Shown one piece after another: positions 10,010 to 17,128 of a DNA stretch of 42,211 bases. The first letter of the stretch is position 1. Each line of letters opens with the position of its first letter. The notes under the pieces were generated by a model. That model searched no databases, was not told the origin of the DNA, and saw only the letters and a program-made list of their open reading frames with translations. The stretch spans positions 1 through 42,211 of the forward strand of contig JAGQWZ010000676.1 of NCBI GenBank assembly GCA_020436835.1, given 5' to 3'. The translations under genes were made by a program, and so were the position numbers. This DNA is from Saprospiraceae bacterium. Lineage in GTDB: Bacteria > Bacteroidota > Bacteroidia > Chitinophagales > Saprospiraceae.

Positions 10010-11065
10010 CTATAATTTTGAGATGACAGCTCCTACGTCCGTTTGCAATAATCCGCGAAGATTGTTTACGGAGCGTTGGACCTCAGTAATGCTTTGTGGG
10101 TCTGCGAAAATTGCTTCGCTAAATGTCCCGGGTATTACTTCGATTTTCAAGATCGTTTGCTCGATTAATTCTCTGATTTTTGTGTTGAGTTCAGCATCTT
10201 TAGAAACAATTATCGTTGAGATCCCTTTTCCGTTTCCCTCTCCGGCATACTGGCCCTTAAAAATATTCTGAATACTATACATATTATTGATGAAATCAGC
10301 TTTGGAATTGCTGCTGTATCGCGATTCTTCCAGGGTCAAATCCTGTGTTGATAAAGGATCATTTATCTTTATATTTGCAACTTCATTAGCTATTATTACC
10401 AAACCCTCAACGATTTTTTCAATCGCTGATTTCTGACTTGCGAAAATATTGTTGTTTCCGACCGTAAGTAAAAACTGTACATAGTTTCCTTCATCGGGCA
10501 ACCATAGATTGGTAAGGGTGGCGATATCGGCGGAGAGTATTACTGCGGCTTCTGCCAGATATTCATATTCTCTTGGTTTGAAATCTACTATGGATTTATT
10601 ACCGGACTCACCCCATAGGAGGTATTCCATGACATGAAATCCTTTCAACGCTTTCCCCTGAGTCTCTAGGTATTCATCGGTTATATTGATAGTACTATTC
10701 AGGATATTATTCAGGTCATTCACATTTACCGGCCAGGAATCAATCGAGTTCCGAAGGCCTTCGGCATCAGCCGGACCTAAAAGAAATCCTTCCGATTGTT
10801 CCCAGGGTATCCTTGCTTCCATCCAAGCCTGCCGGGTGGCCAATAAGTTAGTTTCAGTAGGATCCTGTGCAAGGAGAATTGAACTTTCCGCCAGAGTAGT
10901 GGCCCCTTTTTTTAAATCGGCATAGGTGGGTACAATGACATTGTTGCCTAAATTGGAAAGCACGTCGCTGAAATCGGTTCGGATATCCGGTGTAATAGGT
11001 CCATTGTTATCGCAGGAGCTAAAGAGGAAGGCAGCAAATATGATCAGGTAGATGGAGTTTTTCAT
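10010..11065 (-). CDS. Imelysin-family (M75-like) lipoprotein
   Basis: This 351-residue protein has a clean lipoprotein signal (FSSC, Cys18). The imelysin signature GxHxxE is present as GFHVMEYLLWG (His144, Glu147). A second family stretch around residues 82-100 (ARIPWEQSEGFLLGP) is also recognisable. Imelysins are outer-membrane or periplasmic proteins linked to iron and haem uptake; despite the peptidase M75 label the proteolytic activity of most members is doubtful. In many Bacteroidota imelysins sit next to a di-haem oxidoreductase, which is not seen here. The neighbours are instead two single-haem dehydrogenases and an SDR on the same strand, separated by 159 and 277 bases, so it may have its own promoter. 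The family is confident; the role in iron is inferred. Confidence 0.9.
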   Translation of the reverse strand: MKNSIYLIIFAAFLFSSCDNNGPITPDIRTDFSDVLSNLGNNVIVPTYADLKKGATTLAESSILLAQDPTETNLLATRQAWMEARIPWEQSEGFLLGPADAEGLRNSIDSWPVNVNDLNNILNSTINITDEYLETQGKALKGFHVMEYLLWGESGNKSIVDFKPREYEYLAEAAVILSADIATLTNLWLPDEGNYVQFLLTVGNNNIFASQKSAIEKIVEGLVIIANEVANIKINDPLSTQDLTLEESRYSSNSKADFINNMYSIQNIFKGQYAGEGNGKGISTIIVSKDAELNTKIRELIEQTILKIEVIPGTFSEAIFADPQSITEVQRSVNNLRGLLQTDVGAVISKL

Positions 11066-11224
11066 TTATTTCATTTTGAGGTAAAACAGGAGTGCATGAT
11101 AAATTCTTTTTTCTAGAACTATATCGCTGAAAAATAAAATAGCTTTGAATAAATCACCCTGTTTTATATCGATGCCCTTTGGAAGAATACGCCACCTCAA
11201 AAATCTCCCCGACAGTAGCTTCTT

Positions 11225-12001
11225 TTATTTAGCTACCCAGCCAGCATCGACGGTCACCATGGATCCTGCCATATAGGAAGATGCGTCACTGGCCAAAAAT
11301 AAGGCAGCTCCCTGAATTTCCTTCAGCTCTCCCCAGCGTCCCATGGCCGTTGCCCCTACGATAAAGTTTTTGGCTTCCGGGCTATCGGCTATCGGGATAT
11401 TCATTTCAGTAAGAAACGGGCCGGGACAAATACCGTTTACATTGATGTTGGATGAGGCTAACTCCAGGCCGAGGGCACGGGTCATTTGAACAACGGCACC
11501 TTTACTGGAAGTATAGGGGGTACGGTTAGCCAGGCCGACTAACCCCAAAGTGCTGGCAATATTGATAATTTTTCCTGATTTATTTTTTTTCATATGAGGC
11601 ACTACCGCTTTCGAAGCCAACCAGGTGCCATCGACATTTACCCGCATCACTTTTTTAAAATCTTCATACTTTAATTCATCTATGGCCCCACGGATATTAA
11701 TACCAGCACTGTTTATCAAGATGTCGATCCGGCCGTACTTCGCCATCACCTTTTCGACCATGGCATTTACCTCTTCCTCATTGGTGACATCGGCTGAAAT
11801 AAAAATGGACTCGGGATCATATTGATCGTTTAATTTCTTGGCGGCATCATCTCCTTCTTCACTATTGCGGTTTACAATTACAGTCTTACATCCGGCGGAA
11901 GCAAGTCCCGCTGCCATTGCCAGGCCAAGCCCTTTACTTCCTCCGGTAATGATGGCAACTCTTCCGGTAAGGTCAAATAATTTGATTCCAGGTAAATCCA
12001 T
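11225..12001 (-). CDS. Short-chain dehydrogenase/reductase (SDR), gluconate 5-dehydrogenase-like
   Basis: This 258-residue cytoplasmic classical SDR has the NAD(P)-binding TGGSKGLG (residues 19-26), NSAG (97-100), catalytic Ser150 in INIAS and the YxxxK pair Tyr163/Lys167 (YTSSK). The C-terminal GSMVTVDAGW is typical of the family. The sequence flavour (MDLPGIKLFDLTGRVAIITGG, NINVNGICPGPFLTEMN) is closest to gluconate 5-dehydrogenase and 2-deoxy-D-gluconate 3-dehydrogenase-like enzymes, but SDR substrates cannot be read from sequence. It starts 58 bases after the stop of the upstream haem dehydrogenase on the same strand and may be cotranscribed with it. That would fit successive periplasmic and cytoplasmic oxidation of a sugar derivative. 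Confidence 0.9.
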   Translation of the reverse strand: MDLPGIKLFDLTGRVAIITGGSKGLGLAMAAGLASAGCKTVIVNRNSEEGDDAAKKLNDQYDPESIFISADVTNEEEVNAMVEKVMAKYGRIDILINSAGINIRGAIDELKYEDFKKVMRVNVDGTWLASKAVVPHMKKNKSGKIINIASTLGLVGLANRTPYTSSKGAVVQMTRALGLELASSNINVNGICPGPFLTEMNIPIADSPEAKNFIVGATAMGRWGELKEIQGAALFLASDASSYMAGSMVTVDAGWVAK

Positions 12002-12059
12002 ACTATTTATTTTATTCGATAATTATGATATCAATGAAATATTAAAGTGCCCATGTCGC

Positions 12060-14570
12060 CTAAATGCTTTCCAGCGTTTGAACATGTGCATTCAGGTCGT
12101 CTACTTTCCAGGGTTGTACCCGCCCCTGTGTCGTATGGCGAAGTCGCGACACGGTCCGCGGTTGAACCGGTTTGGCACTATGTCCCCACTCACAGCGGAT
12201 ATAGGTCAGTATTGCAGCAATGACCTTATCATCGAGGATCGAATGTGAAGGCATTACCGGTAGTATCTCCGGCGATCCATAGGTCTTGCCATCAACTTCT
12301 ATCGGGCCTTCCACACCGTGCAATACCAAAAGGGCCAGTCTGTTTTCATCACCTAAAACCCAATCTGAACCCACCAGGGGAGGAGCAAAACGGTTCAAGC
12401 CTTCTCCTTCATTTCCATGACAACCGGAACAGGAGGTGATGAAATGTTGCCTGCCAAGGTTGAATAATTCCAATTCTCCGGCTGTTAGTTGCATCCGGTC
12501 AGCTGAAGTCGTGGTATCCGGATAATATCCCGGCCAGGCGGTCATCAGCATAATTTTATCCACCCTGGATTTTGCAGCCCGATCAAGCTGGTCGAGGTGA
12601 TCAATGATGCCCGGTTTTTCTTCCAGGGAAACAGGTTGCCGACCCGCTACTTTACCGAGGGCAAGTCCGCGTAGAATGGCATTTTCTTTCCAATCCAGAG
12701 CATCTTTATTCAATTGTATTTTCTGCAATACATCCAGAATTTCATCTGGGTAGCCTTTTTTAGCCACTGCCGTCGACAAGGTCTCAATAAATGCCTCTAA
12801 AGCAAGGGTTTTAGTTTCATTGTGATTGGACAATAAATCACTCAATAAATTAAATTCCTCATCTTCAAGGCTGCTCATTATTGCATCCCGGAAAAGTACC
12901 TGATCCCCATATTTAGCGATTAATTGCTTGGCTAAAGTGATTTTTTCATCCATTGGCAAAATGTCGGCATTGAGAGCGATTTGCAAATCCAGGTATTTAT
13001 TTTCACCGAAATGTTCAAACATGAAATCTCTGATAGCTTTGATGAGTTTGTTGTGCGGCGAGACTTCGGTATTAAGCAATCGCAGGGCCACGGCACTTAC
13101 TTCCGGTTCGTTGGCATTCAAGCTATTCAATAAAATCGCTTCATTTAATTGGGCTAATCCTTCCAGGCAATAAAGGGCGTGAATTTTAGCCAATTCGTCT
13201 GCTGAATTATCTATGAAACGGATTATTTCAACTGAGGCCCCCGGATCATTCATTTCAACGATCAATCTTTGCGCCATATCCCGGTACCAACCATTTTTAT
13301 GCTCCAGTAGTGCGATTAGCTCACCCAGTGAGTAGTCTGGCAAAGGCTCAAAAGGAGGTTGTTGAAAGTTTTTAGGAACGATACGCCAAATACGACCAAA
13401 GTGGATATGTTTGTCCAGGCCTCGCTTTACCGTTTGCTCTTTGAGATACGGAGTCATGTAGGGACCATGTTCGATAATTCCATGATACATGTCTGCAAAG
13501 TAAAGGGCACCGTCGGGTCCGGAAGTAAAAAATACGGGTCTGAACCGTTCATCAGTAGAAGCAAGAAAATCGTGATCTGCATAGGGACTGGAAGCGGTGA
13601 GCACCGGATCGCGATAATCGACCACGTTTCGCTTTATCAAATTACCTGCGGGCTCGGCCACAAACACATTCCCTTCAAGATCCGCCAGGGTGGTATCACG
13701 ATATACAAAAGGAGCACTGGCAGAGGTAAATTCAAATAATTTACCTTCCGCATCAAGGGTTCCATCTATATATCCACGGTTGGTGGCAGGATTTGGCCTG
13801 ATTGGAAATATCTTCCGATCGATGGTGAGCCCATGGTCAATTCCACTGGTAGGTTGATGATTCTTATTTCTGGATAAATAGTTGGGAGGAACCAGGTCAG
13901 CATGCAGTTGTGACCAATTATAGTTGTAATACAAACGTCCCAGATTGTCATGGCTGATTCCCCATTGGCCTCTGAATTCAGTAGTATCCTTGATCCAATG
14001 TCCTTCCGAAATCCGGTATCTTGCGGTAGACTTGGCATTGTAGTACCAGTTGTCCAGACCTCTCAATAATCCGTTGGGGGAGTGTTCAGGCATACCGTGT
14101 CCTCCATAGGAAGAATCAATTAATATCTTTCGATCAGCCTTAAGATCTCCGTCAGAATCTTCTACATACCACAGCGGGATCCGTTCAGCTACCAATGCTC
14201 CACCCGGCACTATCGCCACCGAGCGAGGTAGAACCAGACTGTCTAAAAATACGACCGAAGAATCCATCCTCCCATCTGCATTCTTGTCGATCAGTACCGA
14301 GATACGACCGACCGGATCATCTTCTCCGATTCCATCGATATTTGGCATAAAGCCCCGCATTTCGACAACCCACAACCTTCCTCTTTCATCAAAGGTCATA
14401 AAGACGGGCTCCTGGACCATTGGTTCACTGGCTACCAATTGAATGTCGAAGTCCTCTGCCAGCTGAAAGGTAGTTTTCTCCTGCTCCGGGGTATGAACCG
14501 GAGCCACTTCATTCTGGCAACCAAGAATCAGGTACAGGCAAATGAATAGAATAGGATAGTGCAGATGCAT
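12060..14570 (-). CDS. Lipoprotein membrane-bound dehydrogenase with C-terminal cytochrome c (PVC-type haem-binding protein)
   Basis: This 836-residue protein has a good lipobox (LILGC, Cys18). Residues of about 33-400 form a PQQ/sorbosone-dehydrogenase-like beta-propeller of the Planctomycete-type dehydrogenase family (FMTFDERGRLWVVEMRGF, RISVLIDKNADGRMD, GALYFADMYHGIIEHG). About 410-690 is a helical, HEAT-like region. The C-terminus is a cytochrome c domain with CSGCH at 714-718 and a likely axial Met at 773 (PVMPSH). The role is presumed periplasmic oxidation of a sugar or alcohol with electron transfer to the haem. The last 40 residues beyond the cytochrome fold are basic and not recognised. 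It lies head-to-head with the truncated haemoglobin and is followed by the SDR. The gene at 7024-9732 is a distant relative with the haem domain at the other end. Confidence 0.9.
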   Translation of the reverse strand: MHLHYPILFICLYLILGCQNEVAPVHTPEQEKTTFQLAEDFDIQLVASEPMVQEPVFMTFDERGRLWVVEMRGFMPNIDGIGEDDPVGRISVLIDKNADGRMDSSVVFLDSLVLPRSVAIVPGGALVAERIPLWYVEDSDGDLKADRKILIDSSYGGHGMPEHSPNGLLRGLDNWYYNAKSTARYRISEGHWIKDTTEFRGQWGISHDNLGRLYYNYNWSQLHADLVPPNYLSRNKNHQPTSGIDHGLTIDRKIFPIRPNPATNRGYIDGTLDAEGKLFEFTSASAPFVYRDTTLADLEGNVFVAEPAGNLIKRNVVDYRDPVLTASSPYADHDFLASTDERFRPVFFTSGPDGALYFADMYHGIIEHGPYMTPYLKEQTVKRGLDKHIHFGRIWRIVPKNFQQPPFEPLPDYSLGELIALLEHKNGWYRDMAQRLIVEMNDPGASVEIIRFIDNSADELAKIHALYCLEGLAQLNEAILLNSLNANEPEVSAVALRLLNTEVSPHNKLIKAIRDFMFEHFGENKYLDLQIALNADILPMDEKITLAKQLIAKYGDQVLFRDAIMSSLEDEEFNLLSDLLSNHNETKTLALEAFIETLSTAVAKKGYPDEILDVLQKIQLNKDALDWKENAILRGLALGKVAGRQPVSLEEKPGIIDHLDQLDRAAKSRVDKIMLMTAWPGYYPDTTTSADRMQLTAGELELFNLGRQHFITSCSGCHGNEGEGLNRFAPPLVGSDWVLGDENRLALLVLHGVEGPIEVDGKTYGSPEILPVMPSHSILDDKVIAAILTYIRCEWGHSAKPVQPRTVSRLRHTTQGRVQPWKVDDLNAHVQTLESI

Positions 14571-14585
14571 GCTACAATATATAGA

Positions 14586-14617
14586 ATTGTATTTATTTAT
14601 GAATATTTAGACCTTTG
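14586..14617 (+). promoter_or_regulatory. Candidate Bacteroidota-type promoter for the truncated haemoglobin
   Basis: ATTG at 14586-14589 is followed after 20 bases by GACCTTTG (14610-14617), one mismatch from the -7 consensus TAnnTTTG. Transcription would begin near 14624, downstream of the ATG at 14620. This favours the ATG at 14653 as the true start. The promoter is inferred from consensus only. Confidence 0.4.
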
Positions 14618-14652
14618 CGATGCCTAAAGGAGGATTAAACGTAAAACAGTCG

Positions 14653-15051
14653 ATGGTGGATAAAGATATTGAAACGAAAGAAGATCTGGATCGATTAATG
14701 CGCTATTTCTACGATCTGTTGCTGAACGATGAAAGAATGCGGCCGATCTTTATCGATATTGCCCAGATAGACCTGGAAGCGCACTTTCCCCACCTGGTCG
14801 ATTTTTGGCACAGTCTCCTATTTATGACCGGAGCCTATAAAAGAAATGTTATGGATAAACATTTGACGCTCCATAGCAAATATCCGCTCAAAGAAATCCA
14901 TTTTGAAATTTGGCTCAAATATTTCAATGAATCGGTAGATAATCTCTTTACTGGTCCCAGAAGTGAAGATGCAAAGAACCGGGCTAAAAGTATAGCCTTG
15001 TTGATGCAGCATAAAATCAAACAAATGCAAGAGGGTTTTAGCGCATCCTAA
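14653..15051 (+). CDS. Group III truncated haemoglobin (TrHb3)
   Basis: With the start at 14653 the product has 132 residues, the usual size. The fold signature is clear. Tyr20 (FYDLL) fits position B10, His47 (HFPHLVDFWHSLL) the distal E7, His74 (HLTLH) the proximal F8 haem ligand, and Trp87 (HFEIWLKYF) position G8, as in Campylobacter Ctb. Group III globins bind O2 or NO with high affinity and are linked to nitrosative or oxygen stress; the function here is inferred. An in-frame ATG at 14620 would add 11 residues (MPKGGLNVKQS), but it lies on top of the predicted promoter, and the MVDKDIET start matches the family better. A perfect AAAGGAGG at 14626-14633 is 19 bases from the ATG, longer than usual for a ribosome binding site. 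Confidence 0.9.
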   Translation: MVDKDIETKEDLDRLMRYFYDLLLNDERMRPIFIDIAQIDLEAHFPHLVDFWHSLLFMTGAYKRNVMDKHLTLHSKYPLKEIHFEIWLKYFNESVDNLFTGPRSEDAKNRAKSIALLMQHKIKQMQEGFSAS

Positions 15052-15312
15052 AATCATGTTTATTTTAAGTTCAGTTATATTTTATTTCTGATACCGGTAC
15101 GGATAATTTGTGTTAAGTGCGATTTGCAGACGTCATGTCTCTGACATACTATTTAATGATGTTGCAGATAAATCTCATTTCCGGTGAATTATTGTGGAAT
15201 CGACATTACACGATTGATATCCAACTGGAAAGCCGCTTTTTCATTTTAGTTTTATCTGATTAAGTTGAATTATCATACTTAATGGACTCTCATAAATGCA
15301 ACTCAAATAACC

Positions 15313-15404
15313 ATGAAACCGGCGATTTTATTGGTAATTGCACCCATATAACCTTTGACCATTTGGAAGTGATGCAGGCCGGTTTACAAATAACCGGCCT
15401 TTTT
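15313..15404 (+). promoter_or_regulatory. Candidate attenuator: short leader frame plus three mutually exclusive pairing segments
   Basis: Segment 1, AAACCGGC (15316-15323), is perfectly complementary to segment 2, GCCGGTTT (15378-15385). Segment 2 also forms the left arm of the terminator with segment 3, AACCGGCC (15392-15399). Pairing 1:2 would therefore block terminator 2:3. Segment 1 falls inside a tiny ATG frame (15313-15351; MKPAILLVIAPI, then stop), echoing the leader-peptide layout of classical attenuators. There is no obvious ribosome binding site, and CCGG is common in this genome, so chance is possible. Confidence 0.3.
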
Positions 15405-15405
15405 G
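15376..15405 (+). terminator. Strong intrinsic terminator
   Basis: AGGCCGGTT (15376-15384) and AACCGGCCT (15392-15400) form a perfect 9-bp stem with a 7-base loop, followed by TTTTT up to 15404. It lies 324 bases after the globin gene and 172 bases before the unknown gene at 15577. It therefore ends either the globin transcript or a short leader/small RNA. Confidence 0.82.
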
Positions 15406-15576
15406 TGGTATGGATTTAGATTATCCTGGAAACCTTATACGGTATTATCCCGTTATAATTATATGACATTTCCAGATCAGAGTTTTTTCTTTCGCTGATT
15501 TTCTTCAATTTTTGTCTTCCGGAGGTAGTAGTTCCGGTGTTTAATCTATTTTTTTTAATCATAATTTCGTTTTAAG

Positions 15577-15942
15577 ATGAGTCAATCTGCCAGTAAAGAA
15601 TCTTTCCGGGAAAAAATGGTAAACTGGGCCAAAACACGTCGTTTTACAAATATAAAGGCTAACCTGGATGGGCACGAAAAACCTACTGCCTACAGTAAGC
15701 CTGATGAAGAAAAACCATACGTTCCTGATGCCACAGGGATCAAGTTAGGGGTCAAAAGTTATTTTGAGGTGGCCATGAAATCGGATAATAACGAGCGTGT
15801 GATCCGGAAGTGGAAACTGTTGAGCACTCTGGCGGAGATGCGCAATGGGAAATTATATCTATTCGCTCCCAAGGGGCATAAAGCCTTTGTAACCGGGATT
15901 GTGAAAGAGCGAAATCTCCGGGCATCCGTCGAGAGCATCTGA
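15577..15942 (+). CDS. Unknown 121-residue soluble protein
   Basis: I do not recognise a family. The protein is small, basic and apparently cytoplasmic, with no signal peptide or membrane segment. The N-terminal third (SASKESFREKMVNWAKTR) looks helical and charged. The middle (about 35-55) is rich in Pro, Glu and Lys and probably disordered. The C-terminal part (about 57-121) alternates hydrophobic and charged residues as in a small beta/alpha domain (GVKSYFEVAM, KLYLFAPKGHKAFVTGIV). Codon use resembles the neighbours, so it is likely a real gene. It converges with ferritin, with only 37 bases between the stops. Its long upstream region holds the possible attenuator described separately. Confidence 0.7.
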   Translation: MSQSASKESFREKMVNWAKTRRFTNIKANLDGHEKPTAYSKPDEEKPYVPDATGIKLGVKSYFEVAMKSDNNERVIRKWKLLSTLAEMRNGKLYLFAPKGHKAFVTGIVKERNLRASVESI

Positions 15943-15979
15943 TTCAGGACAAATCTGATCCGCTATTGATACTGCAGCT

Positions 15980-16498
15980 TTAGGCTGCTCCTTCAGCGGT
16001 ATCCATTTGAGAATTAATTTCAGTGATTTCTTTATCTATGAAATAGAGACTTTGCGGTCCGTCACCGATCAGTTTGAGTTTGTCCAATATTAAGCGGATA
16101 AGCGCTTCTTCTTCCCGCTGCTCACTCACATACCATTGAAGGAAGTTGTGGGTACTGTGATCATTTTCAGCATTGGCGAGATTCACCAACTTATTGATTG
16201 ATGCCGTGACTTTCTGTTCGTGAGTATAAACACTTTCAAAGATACTCTGTACACTATCGAAATTAGAAGGAGGTTGTTGGATTGCGGGCGCAATCGCCTT
16301 ACTATCCATTTCTAAAACATAGTGGAAAATGCGCATCATGTGATCATGTTCTTCGGCTGCCTGACGGTAGAAGAATTGAGAAGTACCATCCAAACCTTGA
16401 AACTCACACCATGAAGCCATGGATAAGTACAGGAAAGATGCATAGCCTTCCATGCCGATCTGATCGTTAAGTGCAGTCTCCATTTTTTCTGATAGCAT
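15980..16498 (-). CDS. ftnA: Non-haem ferritin (FtnA type)
   Basis: This 172-residue four-helix ferritin stores iron as a 24-subunit cytoplasmic shell. Every ferroxidase residue is present and falls at the same numbers as in E. coli FtnA: Glu17, Glu49/Glu50, His53, Glu94, Gln127 and Glu130 (motifs MEGYASFLYLSMA, AEEHDHM, SEQREEE). The tail is short and ends EGAA. No haem-binding Met equivalent to bacterioferritin is evident. The gene starts 34 bases after the phosphatase gene on the same strand, but the gap carries its own perfect -7 element (16520-16527), so it may be expressed both separately and by read-through. The symbol is given by similarity of residues, not by a search. Confidence 0.95.
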   Translation of the reverse strand: MLSEKMETALNDQIGMEGYASFLYLSMASWCEFQGLDGTSQFFYRQAAEEHDHMMRIFHYVLEMDSKAIAPAIQQPPSNFDSVQSIFESVYTHEQKVTASINKLVNLANAENDHSTHNFLQWYVSEQREEEALIRLILDKLKLIGDGPQSLYFIDKEITEINSQMDTAEGAA

Positions 16499-16510
16499 AT
16501 GTCTTTACTC

Positions 16511-16527
16511 TATTTTTATCAAAAATA
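16511..16527 (-). promoter_or_regulatory. Candidate -7 element for ferritin inside an AT palindrome
   Basis: Read on the minus strand, 16527-16520 is TATTTTTG, a perfect match to TAnnTTTG, placed to start transcription about 14 bases before the ferritin ATG. The plus-strand sequence TATTTTT-ATC-AAAAATA (16511-16527) is a perfect inverted repeat with 7-base arms, which could be an operator or simply AT-richness. No good -33 TTG is seen at the expected distance. Confidence 0.35.
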
Positions 16528-16532
16528 AAATA

Positions 16533-17003
16533 TTATACCGATTTTCTCGCAGTCTGAAGTTCGTCCAGCATTGCATTGCAAGCATCAAACAACATCTGGC
16601 ATACGTCTTCAAAATCTTTCTTTCCCCCATAGTAAGGATCGGGTACCGGCCGGTTCTGACCTGGATACAAAAAATTCATTATCATGTGCAGTTTGTGCTC
16701 CAGAGCCTCCGGATTCATTCTTTTTACATCCTGATAATTCTGTGCATCCATGGTGATGATCATATCCCAGTGATCCAGTTCTGCACTGGTTATTTTCCTC
16801 GCTCTTAACCCGGAAATGTCGATCTGGTGCCCCTTACCGACTTCTATTGACCTCTTGTCCGGTGGGGATCCCTGATGCCAGTCTATTGTTCCAGCCGAAT
16901 CTACCCTCCAGTCCAGTCCACGCTTAGCGATTAAATGACGGGCAATGCCTTCTGCCAGTGGAGACCGGCAAATATTACCAAGACATACCATTAAGATTTT
17001 CAT
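16533..17003 (-). CDS. Low-molecular-weight protein-tyrosine phosphatase
   Basis: This 156-residue cytoplasmic enzyme has the active-site loop CLGNICRS at residues 7-14 (nucleophile Cys7, Arg13, the C-x5-R pattern) right at the N-terminus. The general-acid Asp is in VPDPYYGG (Asp122), followed by the two tyrosines seen in many members. It hydrolyses phosphotyrosine; in bacteria such enzymes often counter tyrosine kinases controlling polysaccharide export, but no kinase or capsule genes are in the window. The arginine-phosphatase subfamily replaces part of this loop differently, so the tyrosine type is more likely. It is divergent from trkA and upstream of ferritin on the same strand. Confidence 0.93.
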   Translation of the reverse strand: MKILMVCLGNICRSPLAEGIARHLIAKRGLDWRVDSAGTIDWHQGSPPDKRSIEVGKGHQIDISGLRARKITSAELDHWDMIITMDAQNYQDVKRMNPEALEHKLHMIMNFLYPGQNRPVPDPYYGGKKDFEDVCQMLFDACNAMLDELQTARKSV

Positions 17004-17056
17004 GGAATTAAATATATGAAAATTATATAATGTTTATTGTTGGGCTTATGGAATTA

Positions 17057-17084
17057 TTTGAACTGTTGAATTAGTGTATTTTTG
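17057..17084 (+). promoter_or_regulatory. Candidate promoter of trkA-trkH
   Basis: TATTTTTG at 17077-17084 matches TAnnTTTG perfectly and is preceded, after 16 bases, by TTTG at 17057-17060. Transcription would begin near 17091, about 38 bases before the ATG at 17129. This supports that start over the in-frame TTG at 17087, which lies within the expected promoter footprint. Confidence 0.5.
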
Positions 17085-17128
17085 TATTGGTCAATAAAAA
17101 AAACAACACTTTTGACCATAGGTTGTTC

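Larger units (their letters stand above)
15052..15576 (+). other. 525-base gap with no protein gene; holds a terminator and possible attenuator
   Basis: No credible coding frame covers this stretch. It contains small inverted repeats (TACCGGTA at about 15091; ATGTC-TCT-GACAT at 15135-15147), a 12-codon ATG frame at 15313-15351, and a strong plus-strand terminator at 15376-15404. A further 172 bases precede the next gene, with only a one-mismatch -7 element (AATTTTTG at 15507-15514) lacking a suitable upstream TTG. The stretch could be a long 3' UTR of the globin gene, a small RNA, or the leader of the 15577 gene. Confidence 0.6.

Noticed and set aside
9843..10271. Plus-strand frame of 142 codons
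   Set aside because: Most of it is antisense to the imelysin gene, and the part outside (9843-10009) has no family features or promoter.
11203..11236. Inverted repeat GTAGCT/AGCTAC at the SDR stop
   Set aside because: It has a 6-bp stem and no T run in either direction, so a terminator cannot be supported.
15405..15576. Inverted repeat TATACGG/CCGTTATA and CCGGA/TCCGG after the terminator
   Set aside because: Stems are short or bulged and no riboswitch class matches; they are likely incidental in an AT-rich leader.
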